A DNA stretch of 64,000 nt, taken from Cellulomonas sp. JH27-2. GTDB lineage: Bacteria > Actinomycetota > Actinomycetes > Actinomycetales > Cellulomonadaceae. Shown here one piece after another: positions 6,904-16,134 of the stretch. How positions within the stretch are numbered: position 1 is the first letter of the stretch; each line of letters starts with the position of its first letter. The position numbers were made by a program, and so were the translations under genes. Location of the stretch: NCBI RefSeq assembly GCF_014837175.1, contig NZ_JACYFR010000003.1:496001-560000 (forward strand), given 5' to 3'. A model generated the notes under the pieces. The model worked only from the letters and a program-made list of their open reading frames with translations. It was not told where the DNA came from and made no database searches.

Positions 6904-8370
6904 GTGCCGCAGATCGCCCTGGTCCCTCGCCCTCGCTCGGTCGAGGTGCTGGATGCCGCCCCGTTCGTGCTCGACCAGGCGACGACCGTCGTCGTCGAGC
7001 CCCGACCCGAGCTCATCCAGGTGGCCGTCCTGGCCGCTGACCTGCTGGGACGCGTCGGTGACCAGGCGGTGCAGGTGCGCTACCGCGACGCCGGCGAGCG
7101 CGGGGTCGTCATGCTGCGCATCGACGACCAGCTCGACGGTGGCGACGAGGCCTACCGCCTCGTCGTGCGGGCGGACCGCGTGGACCTCGAGGCCCGCTCG
7201 ATCGCCGGCCTGGTCCACGGGATCATCACGCTGCGCCAGCTGCTGACCACCGACCGTCAGCGCGTCACGAGCGCGCCCGCGGTCCGCGTCGAGGACGCGC
7301 CGCGGTACGCGTGGCGGGGCCTGTCGATCGACGTCGCGCGGCACTTCTTCCGGGTCGACGACCTCAAGGTCGTCATCGGGCTGATGGCCCACTACAAGCT
7401 CAACGTCCTGCACCTGCACCTGACCGACGACCAGGGCTGGCGGCTGCAGATCCCGTCGCGGCCCAACCTCACGCGCCTGTCGGCGGCGAGCGCCGTCGAC
7501 GGCGACCCGGGCGGGTTCTACTCGTCGTCGGACTTCACGACGCTCGTGCACTACGCCGCCGCGCGCGGCGTGCGCGTGGTCCCGGAGATCGACGTGCCCG
7601 GGCACGTCAACGCGGCGCTGCACGCGTACGGCGAGCTGACGCCGTCGGGCGAGCCGACCGACGAGTACACGGGCATCGAGGTCGGCTTCAGCCGCCTGCA
7701 CGCCGACCTGCCGGCCACCACGCCGTTCCTGCAGGACGTGTTCGCCGACGTCGCGGCCGTCTCCCCGGACGCCTACATCCACATCGGCGGCGACGAGGTC
7801 CTGACCATGGACCCGGACGAGTACGCGGCGCTGGTCGCCACCGCGTCCGCGGCCGTCCGCGCCACGGGGCGCCAGGTCGTGGGCTGGCAGGAGATCGCCC
7901 ACACGCCGCTCGCGCCCGGCACGATCGTGCAGTTCTGGGACCCGCGGCCCGACCCGGCGCCGTTCGTCGCCGCCGCGAAGGCCGGCGCCAAGTTCCTCAT
8001 GTCGCCCGGCTCCAAGGCGTACCTCGACATGAAGTACGACCGCGACACCAAGCTGGGCCTGGAGTGGGCTGGGCACATCGAGCTGCGCGACTCCTACGAC
8101 TGGGAGCCGACCACCGTCATCGAGGGGCTGCCGCCCGAGTCCGTCATCGGCGTCGAGGCGGCCGTCTGGACCGAGACCCTGCGCGACCTGCCCGAGCTGC
8201 TGTCGATGCTGCTGCCGCGCCTCGCGGCGGTCGCCGAGGTGGCCTGGACGGCCGCCGAGCTGCGTGACTGGGACGACTTCCGGGCCCGCGTCGCGTCGCA
8301 GTCGCCCATGTGGGAGCGCCTCGGCCTCGCCTACCACGCGAGCCCCCAGGTGGACTGGGAGCACGCGTAG
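6904..8370 (+). CDS. Beta-N-acetylhexosaminidase, GH20
   Basis: A 488-residue cytosolic-type enzyme with no signal peptide. AAAGGA precedes the GTG. The N-terminal alpha/beta domain (to about residue 130) leads into the GH20 TIM barrel beginning at YAWRGLSIDVARHFF. The catalytic Asp-Glu pair is in IHIGGDE (residues D297-E298); the substrate-assisted mechanism uses the acetamido group of the sugar. The conserved GWQEI and AAVWTETL segments are present. It would cleave terminal GlcNAc/GalNAc residues, here probably from imported chito-oligosaccharides or muropeptides since no export signal is seen. Convergent with the mannosyltransferase gene 12 bp away. Confidence 0.93.
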   Translation: MPQIALVPRPRSVEVLDAAPFVLDQATTVVVEPRPELIQVAVLAADLLGRVGDQAVQVRYRDAGERGVVMLRIDDQLDGGDEAYRLVVRADRVDLEARSIAGLVHGIITLRQLLTTDRQRVTSAPAVRVEDAPRYAWRGLSIDVARHFFRVDDLKVVIGLMAHYKLNVLHLHLTDDQGWRLQIPSRPNLTRLSAASAVDGDPGGFYSSSDFTTLVHYAAARGVRVVPEIDVPGHVNAALHAYGELTPSGEPTDEYTGIEVGFSRLHADLPATTPFLQDVFADVAAVSPDAYIHIGGDEVLTMDPDEYAALVATASAAVRATGRQVVGWQEIAHTPLAPGTIVQFWDPRPDPAPFVAAAKAGAKFLMSPGSKAYLDMKYDRDTKLGLEWAGHIELRDSYDWEPTTVIEGLPPESVIGVEAAVWTETLRDLPELLSMLLPRLAAVAEVAWTAAELRDWDDFRARVASQSPMWERLGLAYHASPQVDWEHA

Positions 8371-8382
8371 CCGTCGGGGTCG

Positions 8383-10197
8383 TCAGACCCAGGACTGCAG
8401 CCACATGCGGGCGTGCCACTGGTCGTACGGGATGATCCAGCCGGCCCAGACGGGGTAGAACCACAGGCCCGCGGCGACGATGAGCGTCACGACGGCGGTG
8501 ACGGCGATGATCGCGCGTCGTCGTCCGCGCGGGTCGGTGTCCGGCGGCCCGACGATGAGCGAGAGCACGTACGCCAGCGTCAGTGCGATCCACGGCACGA
8601 ACGCCACGGAGTAGAACGTGAAGATCGTGCGGTGCGGGTACTGGAACCACGGCACCCAGCCCGCCAGGATCCCGGACAGCACCGCGAACGCGCGCCAGTC
8701 GCGGTAGCGCAGCAGCCAGACGACGGCCACGAGGATGGCCGCGGCGGCGGCCCACCACAGCAGCGGGTTGCCCAGCGCGACGATCGGCTGCGAGCACGCG
8801 GTCGAGCCGCACGCGTCCTGCGCCTGCTGGCCGGTCAGACCGGAGATCTCGGTCGGGTAGTACATGGACGTCGGCCGCCACTGCACGATCCAGCCCAGCG
8901 GGTGCGCCGCGTACGAGTGCGGCGTGTCCAGGCCTGTGTGGAACGCCCACATGTCCTGGTGGTACTTCCACAGCGACCGCAGCGACTCGGGCAGCCACTG
9001 CACGCCCTGGCCCGGGTTCTGGGCCGCCCACTGGCGGTTCCAGCCGCCGGAGTGCGTGAACCACGTCGTCCACGTCGCGAGGTAGACGACGAACGTGCCG
9101 CCCACCATGACGACGAACGCGACGAGCCCGTCCTTGACGACCGCGGCGCTCACCCAACCGCGCACGCCGACGATCTTGCGCGCCGCCATGTCCCACGCGA
9201 CCGTCATCAGGCCGAACACGGCGACGAAGTACAGGCCCGACCACTTGGTGCCGCAGGCCAGGCCCAGCATCACGGCGGCGGCCAGCCGCCACCAGCGCAT
9301 GCCCAGCCCGGGGCCGCCGGCCAGGTCGCGGCCCTCGTCGATCCACGGCGAGATGCGGTCCGCGAGGCGTCGACGGGCCTGGTCGCGGTCCAGCAGCAGG
9401 CAGCCGAACGCCGCCAGGCAGAAGAACATGAGGAACCCGTCGAGCAGGCTCACGCGCGACATCACGATGGCCTGCCCGTCGACCGCGACGAACAGGCCCG
9501 CGACGGTGCCCCAGGCCGTCGACGCGAACAGCCGGCGGCCGATGCGCGCCGTCATCAGCACGGCCAGCGTGCCGAACACCGCCGCCGACAGCCGCCACGC
9601 CACCGAGCTGTCCATGCCGCCGCCCAGGTGCATGCCCAGCGCGATCAGCCACTTGCCGACCAGTGGGTGCACCACGTACTCGGCGTCCGTGCGCAGCCCG
9701 GACCCGTCGCCGCTCTCGAACGCGGGGTTCGAGTTGTCGTCCCAGTTCGCCTCGTAGCCGTTCTGCAGCAGCGAGTACGCGTCCTTGACGTAGTACGTCT
9801 CGTCGAACACCAGCTGGTGCGGCGTGCCGAGGTGGAGGAAGCGCAGGATGCCGCCGAAGAGCATCACCGCCAGCGGCAGCGCCCAGCCCAGCACGCGTGA
9901 GCGGCGCGTCGCGTCGATCGTGAGCGTCGCCTCGCCGAGCAGGCGCTGCAGCAGCCGGTCGCGCGTCGGGAGCGGGTCGGTCGGCTCGTCGTCGGCCGGC
10001 CCGTCGTCGGCCGCGGCTCCCGCGCGGGGTGCCTCGTCCGGTGCGTCGGCTGCCCCGGGGTCGTCGACCGGTCCCTCGATCTTCGGGTCGTCCGTCGTCG
10101 CGGGCTCGGGTGCGGGGATGTCGACGGCCGCGTCCCCGCGGGGCGGGTAGGGCGTGGCGGGGACGTCGTCGTCGGTGGCAGGCGGCACGACGGTCAT
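8383..10197 (-). CDS. pmt: Protein O-mannosyltransferase (dolichyl-phosphate-mannose type, GT39)
   Basis: A 604-residue membrane protein. The first ~95 residues are a Pro/Asp/Glu-rich cytosolic extension. The PMT/GT39 domain starts near [22 protein letters not shown], and the first extracytoplasmic loop holds the catalytic Asp-Glu ([16 protein letters not shown]). About ten TM segments follow, with a large loop ([13 protein letters not shown]...) and a C-terminal PMT_4TMC part. It transfers mannose from a polyprenyl phosphate donor to Ser/Thr of exported proteins, as in mycobacterial and Streptomyces Pmt. It is divergent from rsmI, a layout common in actinobacteria. A TACGAT hexamer overlaps the ATG, so the true start could be the GTG three codons downstream. 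Confidence 0.93.
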   Translation of the reverse strand: MTVVPPATDDDVPATPYPPRGDAAVDIPAPEPATTDDPKIEGPVDDPGAADAPDEAPRAGAAADDGPADDEPTDPLPTRDRLLQRLLGEATLTIDATRRSRVLGWALPLAVMLFGGILRFLHLGTPHQLVFDETYYVKDAYSLLQNGYEANWDDNSNPAFESGDGSGLRTDAEYVVHPLVGKWLIALGMHLGGGMDSSVAWRLSAAVFGTLAVLMTARIGRRLFASTAWGTVAGLFVAVDGQAIVMSRVSLLDGFLMFFCLAAFGCLLLDRDQARRRLADRISPWIDEGRDLAGGPGLGMRWWRLAAAVMLGLACGTKWSGLYFVAVFGLMTVAWDMAARKIVGVRGWVSAAVVKDGLVAFVVMVGGTFVVYLATWTTWFTHSGGWNRQWAAQNPGQGVQWLPESLRSLWKYHQDMWAFHTGLDTPHSYAAHPLGWIVQWRPTSMYYPTEISGLTGQQAQDACGSTACSQPIVALGNPLLWWAAAAAILVAVVWLLRYRDWRAFAVLSGILAGWVPWFQYPHRTIFTFYSVAFVPWIALTLAYVLSLIVGPPDTDPRGRRRAIIAVTAVVTLIVAAGLWFYPVWAGWIIPYDQWHARMWLQSWV

Positions 10198-10321
10198 CGT
10201 AGGGGTCGGCCCTGGCTCGTGGCCCAGAATCCGGTGTGCCGATTCGGTGGCGACCGCCGGCCTGTCCCGGGCTGATCCCGGCCGGACCCGGGCGGTGGCC
10301 GCCAGGTGGCAGGCTGGGGGC

Positions 10322-11167
10322 GTGGACCAGACCGGACGGCTCGTGCTCGCGGCGACCCCCATCGGCAACGCGGAGGACGCGTCGGCGCACCTGCGGCGGC
10401 TGCTCGAGACGGCGGACGTCGTCGCGGCCGAGGACACGCGGCGCCTGCGTGCGCTCGCGGCGCGGCTGGGCGTGACCGTCGGAGGCCGGGTGGTCAGCTA
10501 CTACGAGCACAACGAGACGGCACGGGCCGACGAGCTGCTCGAGGTGGTCCGGGGCGGCGGAACCGTCGTCGTCGTGACGGACGCGGGCATGCCGGCCGTG
10601 TCCGACCCCGGGTTCCGGCTGGTCGCGGCGGCCGTCGGCGCGGGCGTCGTCGTGACCGCGGCACCCGGGCCGAGCGCCGTGCTGACCGCGCTCGCGCTGT
10701 CCGGCCTTCCGACGGACCGCTTCTGCTTCGAGGGGTTCCCCCCGCGCAAGGCGGGCGAGCGGGCGCGCGCGCTCGCGGAGCTGACCGACGAGCGCCGCAC
10801 GATGGTGTTCTTCGAGGCGCCGCACCGTCTCGGCGACCTGCTCGAGGCCATGGCCGCGGCGTTCGGCGACGAGCGGCCGGCGGCCGTGTGCCGCGAGCTG
10901 ACCAAGACGTACGAGGAGGTGCTCCGCGGTGGCCTCGGCGAGCTGGTGGCCTGGGCGCGCGGCGGCGAGGTGCGCGGGGAGATCGTCGTCGTCGTCGCCG
11001 GCGCGGACCGGGCGCCGACGGCCTCGACCGCCGACCTCGTCGCGGAGGTCCTGGCCCGCGCCGACGCGGGCGAGCGGCTCAAGGAGGCCGTCGCCGACGT
11101 CGCGACCACCGCCGGCGTCCCCAAGCGCGACCTGTACGCCGCCGCCCTCGCCGCCCGGTCCCGCTGA
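10322..11167 (+). CDS. rsmI: 16S rRNA (cytidine-1402-2'-O)-methyltransferase
   Basis: A 281-residue enzyme of the tetrapyrrole-methylase-like fold. It shows the expected N-terminal [20 protein letters not shown] with the P-I-G-N motif, AAEDTRRLR, the SAM-binding loop [28 protein letters not shown], the [12 protein letters not shown] segment, and the C-terminal [14 protein letters not shown]. It methylates the ribose of C1402 in the ribosomal decoding centre with SAM. The GTG at 10322 was chosen from alignment to the family start. Length matches the family (about 280). The gene is divergent from pmt and upstream of a separate ABC exporter. Confidence 0.96.
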   Translation: MDQTGRLVLAATPIGNAEDASAHLRRLLETADVVAAEDTRRLRALAARLGVTVGGRVVSYYEHNETARADELLEVVRGGGTVVVVTDAGMPAVSDPGFRLVAAAVGAGVVVTAAPGPSAVLTALALSGLPTDRFCFEGFPPRKAGERARALAELTDERRTMVFFEAPHRLGDLLEAMAAAFGDERPAAVCRELTKTYEEVLRGGLGELVAWARGGEVRGEIVVVVAGADRAPTASTADLVAEVLARADAGERLKEAVADVATTAGVPKRDLYAAALAARSR

Positions 11168-11219
11168 CTCGTCCGCGGTCGTCGGCGCGAGGGACTGACG
11201 ACGTCGGACATCGAATCGT

Positions 11220-11225
11220 TACGAT
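11220..11225 (+). promoter_or_regulatory. -10 hexamer TACGAT before the ABC exporter gene
   Basis: TACGAT ends 6 nt before the GTG at 11232, so transcription would begin at or next to the start codon (leaderless). No ribosome binding site is present upstream, which agrees. Confidence 0.5.
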
Positions 11226-11231
11226 GGTGCC

Positions 11232-13001
11232 GTGACGCACCGTCCCGAGGAGATCTACGACCGCGCGCACCCCGTGCGCACGCTGGCACGCATGTTCCGG
11301 GGCCAGGGCGGCAAGCTGTCGGTGGCGACCGTCGCGTTCGCGGTCAAGCACTCCCCGATCTGGATCATCCCGCTGCTGACGGCCAACGTGATCGACATCG
11401 TCGTGCAGCACAAGCCGCTGCACGAGCTGTGGGTCAACGCCGTGATCATGGCCGTGCTCATCGCGCAGAACCTCCCGCTGCACCAGCTCTACATCCGGAT
11501 GCTGTCCGTGTCCGTCCGCACGGTCGAGACCAACCTGCGCATGACGCTGTCCCGGCGCCTGCAGGAGCTGTCCATCGGCTACCACCGCCGGGTGAGTGCG
11601 GGCGTGCTGCAGGCCAAGATCGTGCGCGACGTCGAGAACGTCGTCGAGAGCTCGCGGCAGGCCTTCGACTCGGGCATGGCCGCCATCACGACGCTCGTCG
11701 GCGCCATCGTCATCACCGCCTTCAAGGTCCCGGAGTTCCTCCCGGTGTACGCCGTCGCGGTCCCGGCCGCCGCGGCGCTCGTCGTCTCCATGCGCCGGCG
11801 CATGTCCGTGCGCAACGCCGCCTTCCGCGCGGAGGTGGAGAACATGTCCGCCCGCGTCTCGGAGATGACCCACCTCATTCCCATCACGCGCGCGCACGCG
11901 CTCGAGCGCAGCGAGCTCGAGCGGATGGGCGCGACACTTGTCGGCGTGCGCGACGCCGGGATCCGGCTCGACAAGACCAACGGCTGGTTCGGGTCGCTGT
12001 CCTGGATCCTCATGCAGCTGCTGTCGGTGGGGTGCCTCATCGGCGCCGCGTGGGTCGCGTGGTCGGGGAAGTTCGGGCTGACGGCCGGTGACGTGACCAT
12101 GCTGTCGTCGTACTTCGTCGCACTGACCGGCGCCGTCACCGCGATCATGAGCCTGACGCCCATCATCACCAAGGGCCTGGAGTCCGTGAAGTCGATGAGC
12201 GAGGTGCTCAGCGAGGGCGACGTGGAGCGCAACGCGGGCAAGGCGACGGTCTCGGCCGTGCACGGCGAGGTGTCGTTCGAGGGGGTCCGGTACGCGTACG
12301 CCGACGCGCCCGACGAGATCGCGATCGACGGCCTCGACCTGCACGTGCGGCCGGGGGAGACCGTGGCCCTCGTCGGACCGTCCGGCTCCGGGAAGTCCAC
12401 CGTGCTCAACATGGTGATCGGGTACCTCGCGCCCACCGGCGGTCGCCTGCTGCTCGACGGGAAGGACATGGCCGAGCTCGACCTGCGGACCTACCGCCGG
12501 TTCCTCGCGGTCGTGCCGCAGGAGTCGCTGCTGTTCGAGGGGTCCATCCGCGACAACGTCACCTACGGGAACCCGGACCTGTCCGACGCCGACGTGCTGG
12601 ACGCGCTCCGGGACGCCAACGCGATGGACTTCGTGACGCAGATGGGCGGGCTCGACGCGGTGATCGGGGAGCGGGGCGCCCGGCTCTCCGGGGGCCAGCG
12701 CCAGCGCCTCGCGATCGCCCGCGCGCTGGTGCGCGACCCGCGGGTGCTGGTGCTCGACGAGGCGACGTCCGCGCTCGACAACGCCTCCGAGCGCCTGGTC
12801 CAGGAGGCGCTTGGACGGCTGATGCAGGGCCGCACGACCTTCGTCGTCGCGCACCGCCTGTCCACCATCCGCGGCGCCGACCGCATCGCGGTGATGCGCG
12901 CCGGCCGGCTCGTGGAGATCGGGTCGTACACCGAGCTCATGGCCGCCGACGGCGCCTACGCCGAGCTGGAGCGCCTCGCCGCCGGCCCGATCACGGCCTG
13001 A
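11232..13001 (+). CDS. ABC exporter, fused permease and ATPase
   Basis: A 589-residue half-transporter. Six TM helices occupy about residues 20-320 (LSVATVAFAV, IIPLLTANVIDIVV and others), followed by the nucleotide-binding domain. Walker A is VGPSGSGKST (about residues 381-390), the Q-loop VPQESLLFEG, the signature LSGGQRQRLAIARAL, Walker B VLVLDEATSALD and the switch His in VAHRLS. It would work as a homodimer in the plasma membrane exporting a lipid, peptide or drug; the substrate is not evident. The gene is monocistronic, convergent with the nicotinamidase gene 3 bp away. Confidence 0.93.
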   Translation: MTHRPEEIYDRAHPVRTLARMFRGQGGKLSVATVAFAVKHSPIWIIPLLTANVIDIVVQHKPLHELWVNAVIMAVLIAQNLPLHQLYIRMLSVSVRTVETNLRMTLSRRLQELSIGYHRRVSAGVLQAKIVRDVENVVESSRQAFDSGMAAITTLVGAIVITAFKVPEFLPVYAVAVPAAAALVVSMRRRMSVRNAAFRAEVENMSARVSEMTHLIPITRAHALERSELERMGATLVGVRDAGIRLDKTNGWFGSLSWILMQLLSVGCLIGAAWVAWSGKFGLTAGDVTMLSSYFVALTGAVTAIMSLTPIITKGLESVKSMSEVLSEGDVERNAGKATVSAVHGEVSFEGVRYAYADAPDEIAIDGLDLHVRPGETVALVGPSGSGKSTVLNMVIGYLAPTGGRLLLDGKDMAELDLRTYRRFLAVVPQESLLFEGSIRDNVTYGNPDLSDADVLDALRDANAMDFVTQMGGLDAVIGERGARLSGGQRQRLAIARALVRDPRVLVLDEATSALDNASERLVQEALGRLMQGRTTFVVAHRLSTIRGADRIAVMRAGRLVEIGSYTELMAADGAYAELERLAAGPITA

Positions 13002-13004
13002 GTC

Positions 13005-13586
13005 CTACGCGGTCGGGTTCGAGCGGGTCAGCACGATGCCGGCCGCGGACATCTCGTCGCGGGCGGCGGCGCCCAGCTCGGGCGTGACGGGGACCGTGAG
13101 GTCGGTCAGCACGCGTGTCCGCAGGCCCAGGGCGTGGGCGTCGAGCGCGGTCGCACGCACGCAGTGCGACTCGGCGATCCCGACGACGTCGACCGCGCCG
13201 ATGCCGGACTCCTGCAGGATCGCGGCGAGCGGGCGCCCGTCGGCGTCGACCCCCTCGAAGCCCGAGTACGCCGCCTCGTAGGCGCCCTTCTTGACGCTGG
13301 CGTCAGGCGCCAGCGCCGCGAGGGCCGGGTGCAGCTCGGCCTCCTCGGTGCCGGCGACGCCGTGCGGCGGCCAGGTGTCCACGAAGTCCGGGGTGTCGCT
13401 GAAGTGGGCGCCCGGGTCGACGTGCCAGTCCTGCGTCGTCACCACCAGGTCGTACTCCGCGCGGTGCGCGGCGGCGTGCTCGGCGATCGCCCGGGCGACG
13501 TCGTTGCCGCCCTCGACGGGCAGCGCACCGCCCTCGCAGAACGTGGGCTGGACGTCGACGACGATCAGGGCGCGGCGATCGGTCAT
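13005..13586 (-). CDS. pncA: Nicotinamidase / cysteine hydrolase of the isochorismatase family
   Basis: A 193-residue enzyme converting nicotinamide to nicotinate for NAD salvage. The catalytic triad is visible: D11 (LIVVDVQ), K100 (VKKGAY) and C142 (ESHCVRAT). The metal-binding set of PncA is also there: D53, H55 and H61 in DWHVDPGAH. The usual DYCVRAT motif is replaced by ESHCVRAT, a variant I consider compatible with activity. The ATG at 13586 has no strong ribosome binding site. The gene ends 3 bp from the convergent ABC exporter and is 92 bp from the divergent lipoprotein gene. Confidence 0.9.
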   Translation of the reverse strand: MTDRRALIVVDVQPTFCEGGALPVEGGNDVARAIAEHAAAHRAEYDLVVTTQDWHVDPGAHFSDTPDFVDTWPPHGVAGTEEAELHPALAALAPDASVKKGAYEAAYSGFEGVDADGRPLAAILQESGIGAVDVVGIAESHCVRATALDAHALGLRTRVLTDLTVPVTPELGAAARDEMSAAGIVLTRSNPTA

Positions 13587-13678
13587 GCGCCCAGCCTCGC
13601 ACCAGGCGGCCGTCCCGGCGCGACGGACGGCCCGGGCCGCGCGGTGGCGGGCGGGGCGCGGCGGTGGTGGGCTGGAGC

Positions 13679-14845
13679 ATGGTCGTCGTACCCAGAGCCG
13701 TCGTGCGGAAGGTCGCCTCCGCGGGGTGTGTGCTCGCGCTCGGGCTGCTCGCGGGTTGCACGGCGACGTCCGACGGCACGAGCAGCCCGACGACCTCGTC
13801 GTCTGCGATGGCGACGGGCACCCGGCCCGCGAGCCCGGGTGCCACTGCTTCCTCGACCGGTGTGGCGACCCGCTCCCTCACCGACGTCGTGACCGGGCTC
13901 GACGCGCCGTGGGGCATCGCTTTCCTTCCGTCGGGCGACGCGGTCGTCACGCTCCGCGACCAGAAGCGGCTGGTTCTGGTGAACGCCGACGGCAAGATCC
14001 GGAAGGTCGACGGACCGGGCGCCGACCAGCTCGTCGACCTGGTGGAGCCGGGCGGCGAGGGCGGTCTGCTGGGGGTCGCGGTCCTGGACGCGACGGGCGA
14101 CGAGGCGGACATCGCGCTCTACGCGACCACGGCGGACGACAACCGCGTGCTGCGCGCGACGCTCTCCGGCACGTCGCTCGGCACGGTGCGGCCGATCCTG
14201 ACCGGCATCCGCAAGGCCGGCAACCACGATGGCGGCCAGGTGGCCGTCGGTCCGGACGGGTTCCTCTACGTCACCACCGGCGACGCGGGCCACGGGGCCG
14301 ACGCCCAGGACGAGGACTCCCTCAACGGCAAGATCCTGCGCCTGACCTTCGACGGCGATCCCGCGCCGGGCAACCCGTTCGGCACGGCGGTCTGGACGCT
14401 CGGCCACCGCAACGTCCAGGGGATCGGCTGGGCGCCGGACGGGCGGATGTTCGCGGCCGAGTTCGGACAGAACACGTGGGACGAGCTCAACCTGATCGAG
14501 CCCGGCTCCAACTACGGCTGGCCCGACGTGGAGGGGCAGGCCGGCACCGACGGCTTCGTCGACCCGCTGCGGCAATGGGCGACGTCCGACGCATCGCCCA
14601 GCGGGCTCGCGGTGACCGATGACGCCGTCTACCTCGCGGCGCTGCGCGGCGAGCGGCTGTGGCGCGTCCCGCTCAATCCCGACGGTGTCGGTGAGCCGCA
14701 GGCGCTGCTGGTCGGGGAGCTGGGCCGCCTGCGAGCCGTGGCCCCGGCGCCCGACGGATCGCTGTGGGTCCTGACCAACAACACGGACGGCCGCGGCACC
14801 CCGCGCGCCGGCGACGACCGCATCGCCCGCGTCGACATCTCCTGA
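13679..14845 (+). CDS. Lipoprotein of the soluble PQQ sugar-dehydrogenase family
   Basis: A 388-residue secreted lipoprotein. The signal peptide ends in the lipobox LLAGC with Cys27 as the lipid site, then a Ser/Thr/Pro linker to about residue 65. The rest is a six-bladed beta-propeller of the GSDH/Asd type: LDAPWGIAFLPSGDAVVTLRD, GGEGGLLGVAV, NHDGGQVAVGPDGFLYVTTGD with the conserved His-Asp, WTLGHRNVQGIGW with the second conserved His-Arg, and EFGQNTWDELNLI. Family members oxidise aldoses with PQQ; PQQ use here is inferred. ATG at 13679 was preferred over the GTG five codons earlier because GGAG precedes it. Confidence 0.88.
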   Translation: MVVVPRAVVRKVASAGCVLALGLLAGCTATSDGTSSPTTSSSAMATGTRPASPGATASSTGVATRSLTDVVTGLDAPWGIAFLPSGDAVVTLRDQKRLVLVNADGKIRKVDGPGADQLVDLVEPGGEGGLLGVAVLDATGDEADIALYATTADDNRVLRATLSGTSLGTVRPILTGIRKAGNHDGGQVAVGPDGFLYVTTGDAGHGADAQDEDSLNGKILRLTFDGDPAPGNPFGTAVWTLGHRNVQGIGWAPDGRMFAAEFGQNTWDELNLIEPGSNYGWPDVEGQAGTDGFVDPLRQWATSDASPSGLAVTDDAVYLAALRGERLWRVPLNPDGVGEPQALLVGELGRLRAVAPAPDGSLWVLTNNTDGRGTPRAGDDRIARVDIS

Positions 14846-14897
14846 GCTGTCCATGTCCTCGCCGCTCGGAGACGGCGATCCAGGCAGGGTGGTCGAC

Positions 14898-14985
14898 GAA
14901 TCCCGCACGTCCTGAGGCAGGTGGGCGATGACGGGCGCCCCAAGCTGTCACCCTCGCCACTTCCGTCACAGCACGTGCGGCATTC
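14898..14985. repeat. Imperfect 88-bp palindrome upstream of the DUF559 gene
   Basis: The outer arms GAATCCCGCACGT (14898-14910) and ACGTGCGGCATTC (14973-14985) pair over 12 of 13 positions. The match continues inward more loosely (CTG.G and GTGG.CGA). A very similar palindrome lies at the other end of the gene (15941-16026). The four arms share AATnCCGCACG. See the finding on this pair. Confidence 0.7.
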
Positions 14986-15086
14986 GTGCGCCGCCGAAGC
15001 TGCGTCGCGTCCTGTGCGTGGCACCGCGATCCACAGGATCGGCTCGAGCACTCCGTTCGGTGTCCCAGCCGTGGGGTGATGGGGCC

Positions 15087-15959
15087 GTGTTCGACCGCAT
15101 CTCGCACCGCATCGAAGAGCTCGGTGGCGCCGCGCGGCAGCAAGACATCGGCAGCGCCGCTGCCGTGCAGGCTGCGCTCAGGCGTGGGTCGATCACGCGT
15201 CCCACACGCGGCGTCTATGCCCTGCCCGGCACCGTCGACTCCGTCGTGGCCGCAGCGGTTCACGGTGGGATGGTCGGTTGCACGTCGGCGGTCGAGCTGA
15301 GCGGCCTCGCGGTGCTGCGACCGTCGAGGATCCCGCACGTCTCGGTTCCGTTCGATCGTGGACGCCGGGCATCGGGGGTGCGGACGGCGATGCCAGCCGT
15401 GGTGCACAAGGAGCGTCGGGTTCGCGGTGGGCGTGCGGTCGGGGTCGCGGTGGCGTCCGTGGACGACGCACTCGCCCGGATGCTGGTCTGCTGCGACCCC
15501 GTGGCCGCGCTGGTGTCGATCGACAGCGGCCTCAACAAGCGCCGGACCACCGCCGCACGCATCACCGCAGCGCTGCCGAGCAATGCGCCGGCCCTCGCCC
15601 GCATCGTCCTTTCCCGCGCCGACGGTCGCAGCCAGTCGCCGCTCGAGACCGTGGCGCGCGTGGCGCTCGTGGCCGCGGGCTTCGAGGTCGACGCAGGTCG
15701 GTTCATCACGGGTGTCGGCTACGTCGACCTCGTCGTCGGTGGCCGTGTCGTGGTCGAGCTGGACGGGTTCGAGTTCCACCGGTCGAGAGCACAGTTCCGG
15801 GAGGACCGCCGCAGGGATCGTGCACTGGTGGCCGAGGGCTACCTGGTCCTCCGGTTCGCCGCCGAGGATGTCTTGTACCGCACCGACGAGCTGGTCGCCG
15901 CCGTGGCGTGTGCCTGCGCCCAGGCGGGTGTGAGCAGGGCAATCCCGCACGACTTGTGA
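15087..15959 (+). CDS. AbiEi-like N-terminal domain fused to DUF559 nuclease-like domain
   Basis: A 290-residue protein from the GTG at 15087. Residues about 10-55 (RQQDIGSAAAVQAALRRGSITRPTRGVYALPG) look like the winged-helix antitoxin domain of AbiEi-type proteins. The C-terminal part (about 185-285) is DUF559-like, a Vsr/PD-(D/E)XK relative, with the acidic strand VDLVVGGRVVVELDGFEFH, then RRRDRALVAEGYLVLRF. Such proteins are common in Micrococcales, and no AbiEii-type toxin is adjacent, so toxin-antitoxin function is unproven. The stop codon lies inside the left arm of the downstream palindrome. Confidence 0.78.
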   Translation: MFDRISHRIEELGGAARQQDIGSAAAVQAALRRGSITRPTRGVYALPGTVDSVVAAAVHGGMVGCTSAVELSGLAVLRPSRIPHVSVPFDRGRRASGVRTAMPAVVHKERRVRGGRAVGVAVASVDDALARMLVCCDPVAALVSIDSGLNKRRTTAARITAALPSNAPALARIVLSRADGRSQSPLETVARVALVAAGFEVDAGRFITGVGYVDLVVGGRVVVELDGFEFHRSRAQFREDRRRDRALVAEGYLVLRFAAEDVLYRTDELVAAVACACAQAGVSRAIPHDL

Positions 15960-16026
15960 CAGAAGTGCGGCAGCGGGGCTGGCGCGCGTCCCTCGAGCAC
16001 CCGTCGTTCACAGGTCGTGCGGTATT
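15941..16026. repeat. Imperfect 86-bp palindrome overlapping the end of the DUF559 gene
   Basis: The left arm AATCCCGCACGACTTGTG (15941-15958) pairs with CACAGGTCGTGCGGTATT (16009-16026) at 16 of 18 positions. The left arm continues as ACAGAAGTG, which also occurs, as GACGGAAGTGG on the other strand, in the right arm of the upstream element. The inner sequence is GC-rich and less symmetrical. It includes the gene's TGA at 15957-15959. Confidence 0.72.
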
Positions 16027-16121
16027 CAGAGGTCAGCCGAATCGCGGGCGCCCCTCCGTTCCCGAGCAACCGGTGACGTGGGCTGAGCCGGGCGGCGCGG
16101 CAGGGCGGTGGTGCGGGCACC

Positions 16122-16127
16122 TAGGAT
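16122..16127 (+). promoter_or_regulatory. -10 hexamer TAGGAT of the metG promoter
   Basis: TAGGAT sits 7 nt upstream of the metG ATG. There is no Shine-Dalgarno sequence, so a leaderless transcript is expected. No -35 box is clear. Confidence 0.5.
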
Positions 16128-16134
16128 CGGGCTC

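Noticed and set aside
15087..15959. Complete type IV AbiE toxin-antitoxin system
   Set aside because: Only an AbiEi-like part is present; no AbiEii nucleotidyltransferase gene lies on either side.
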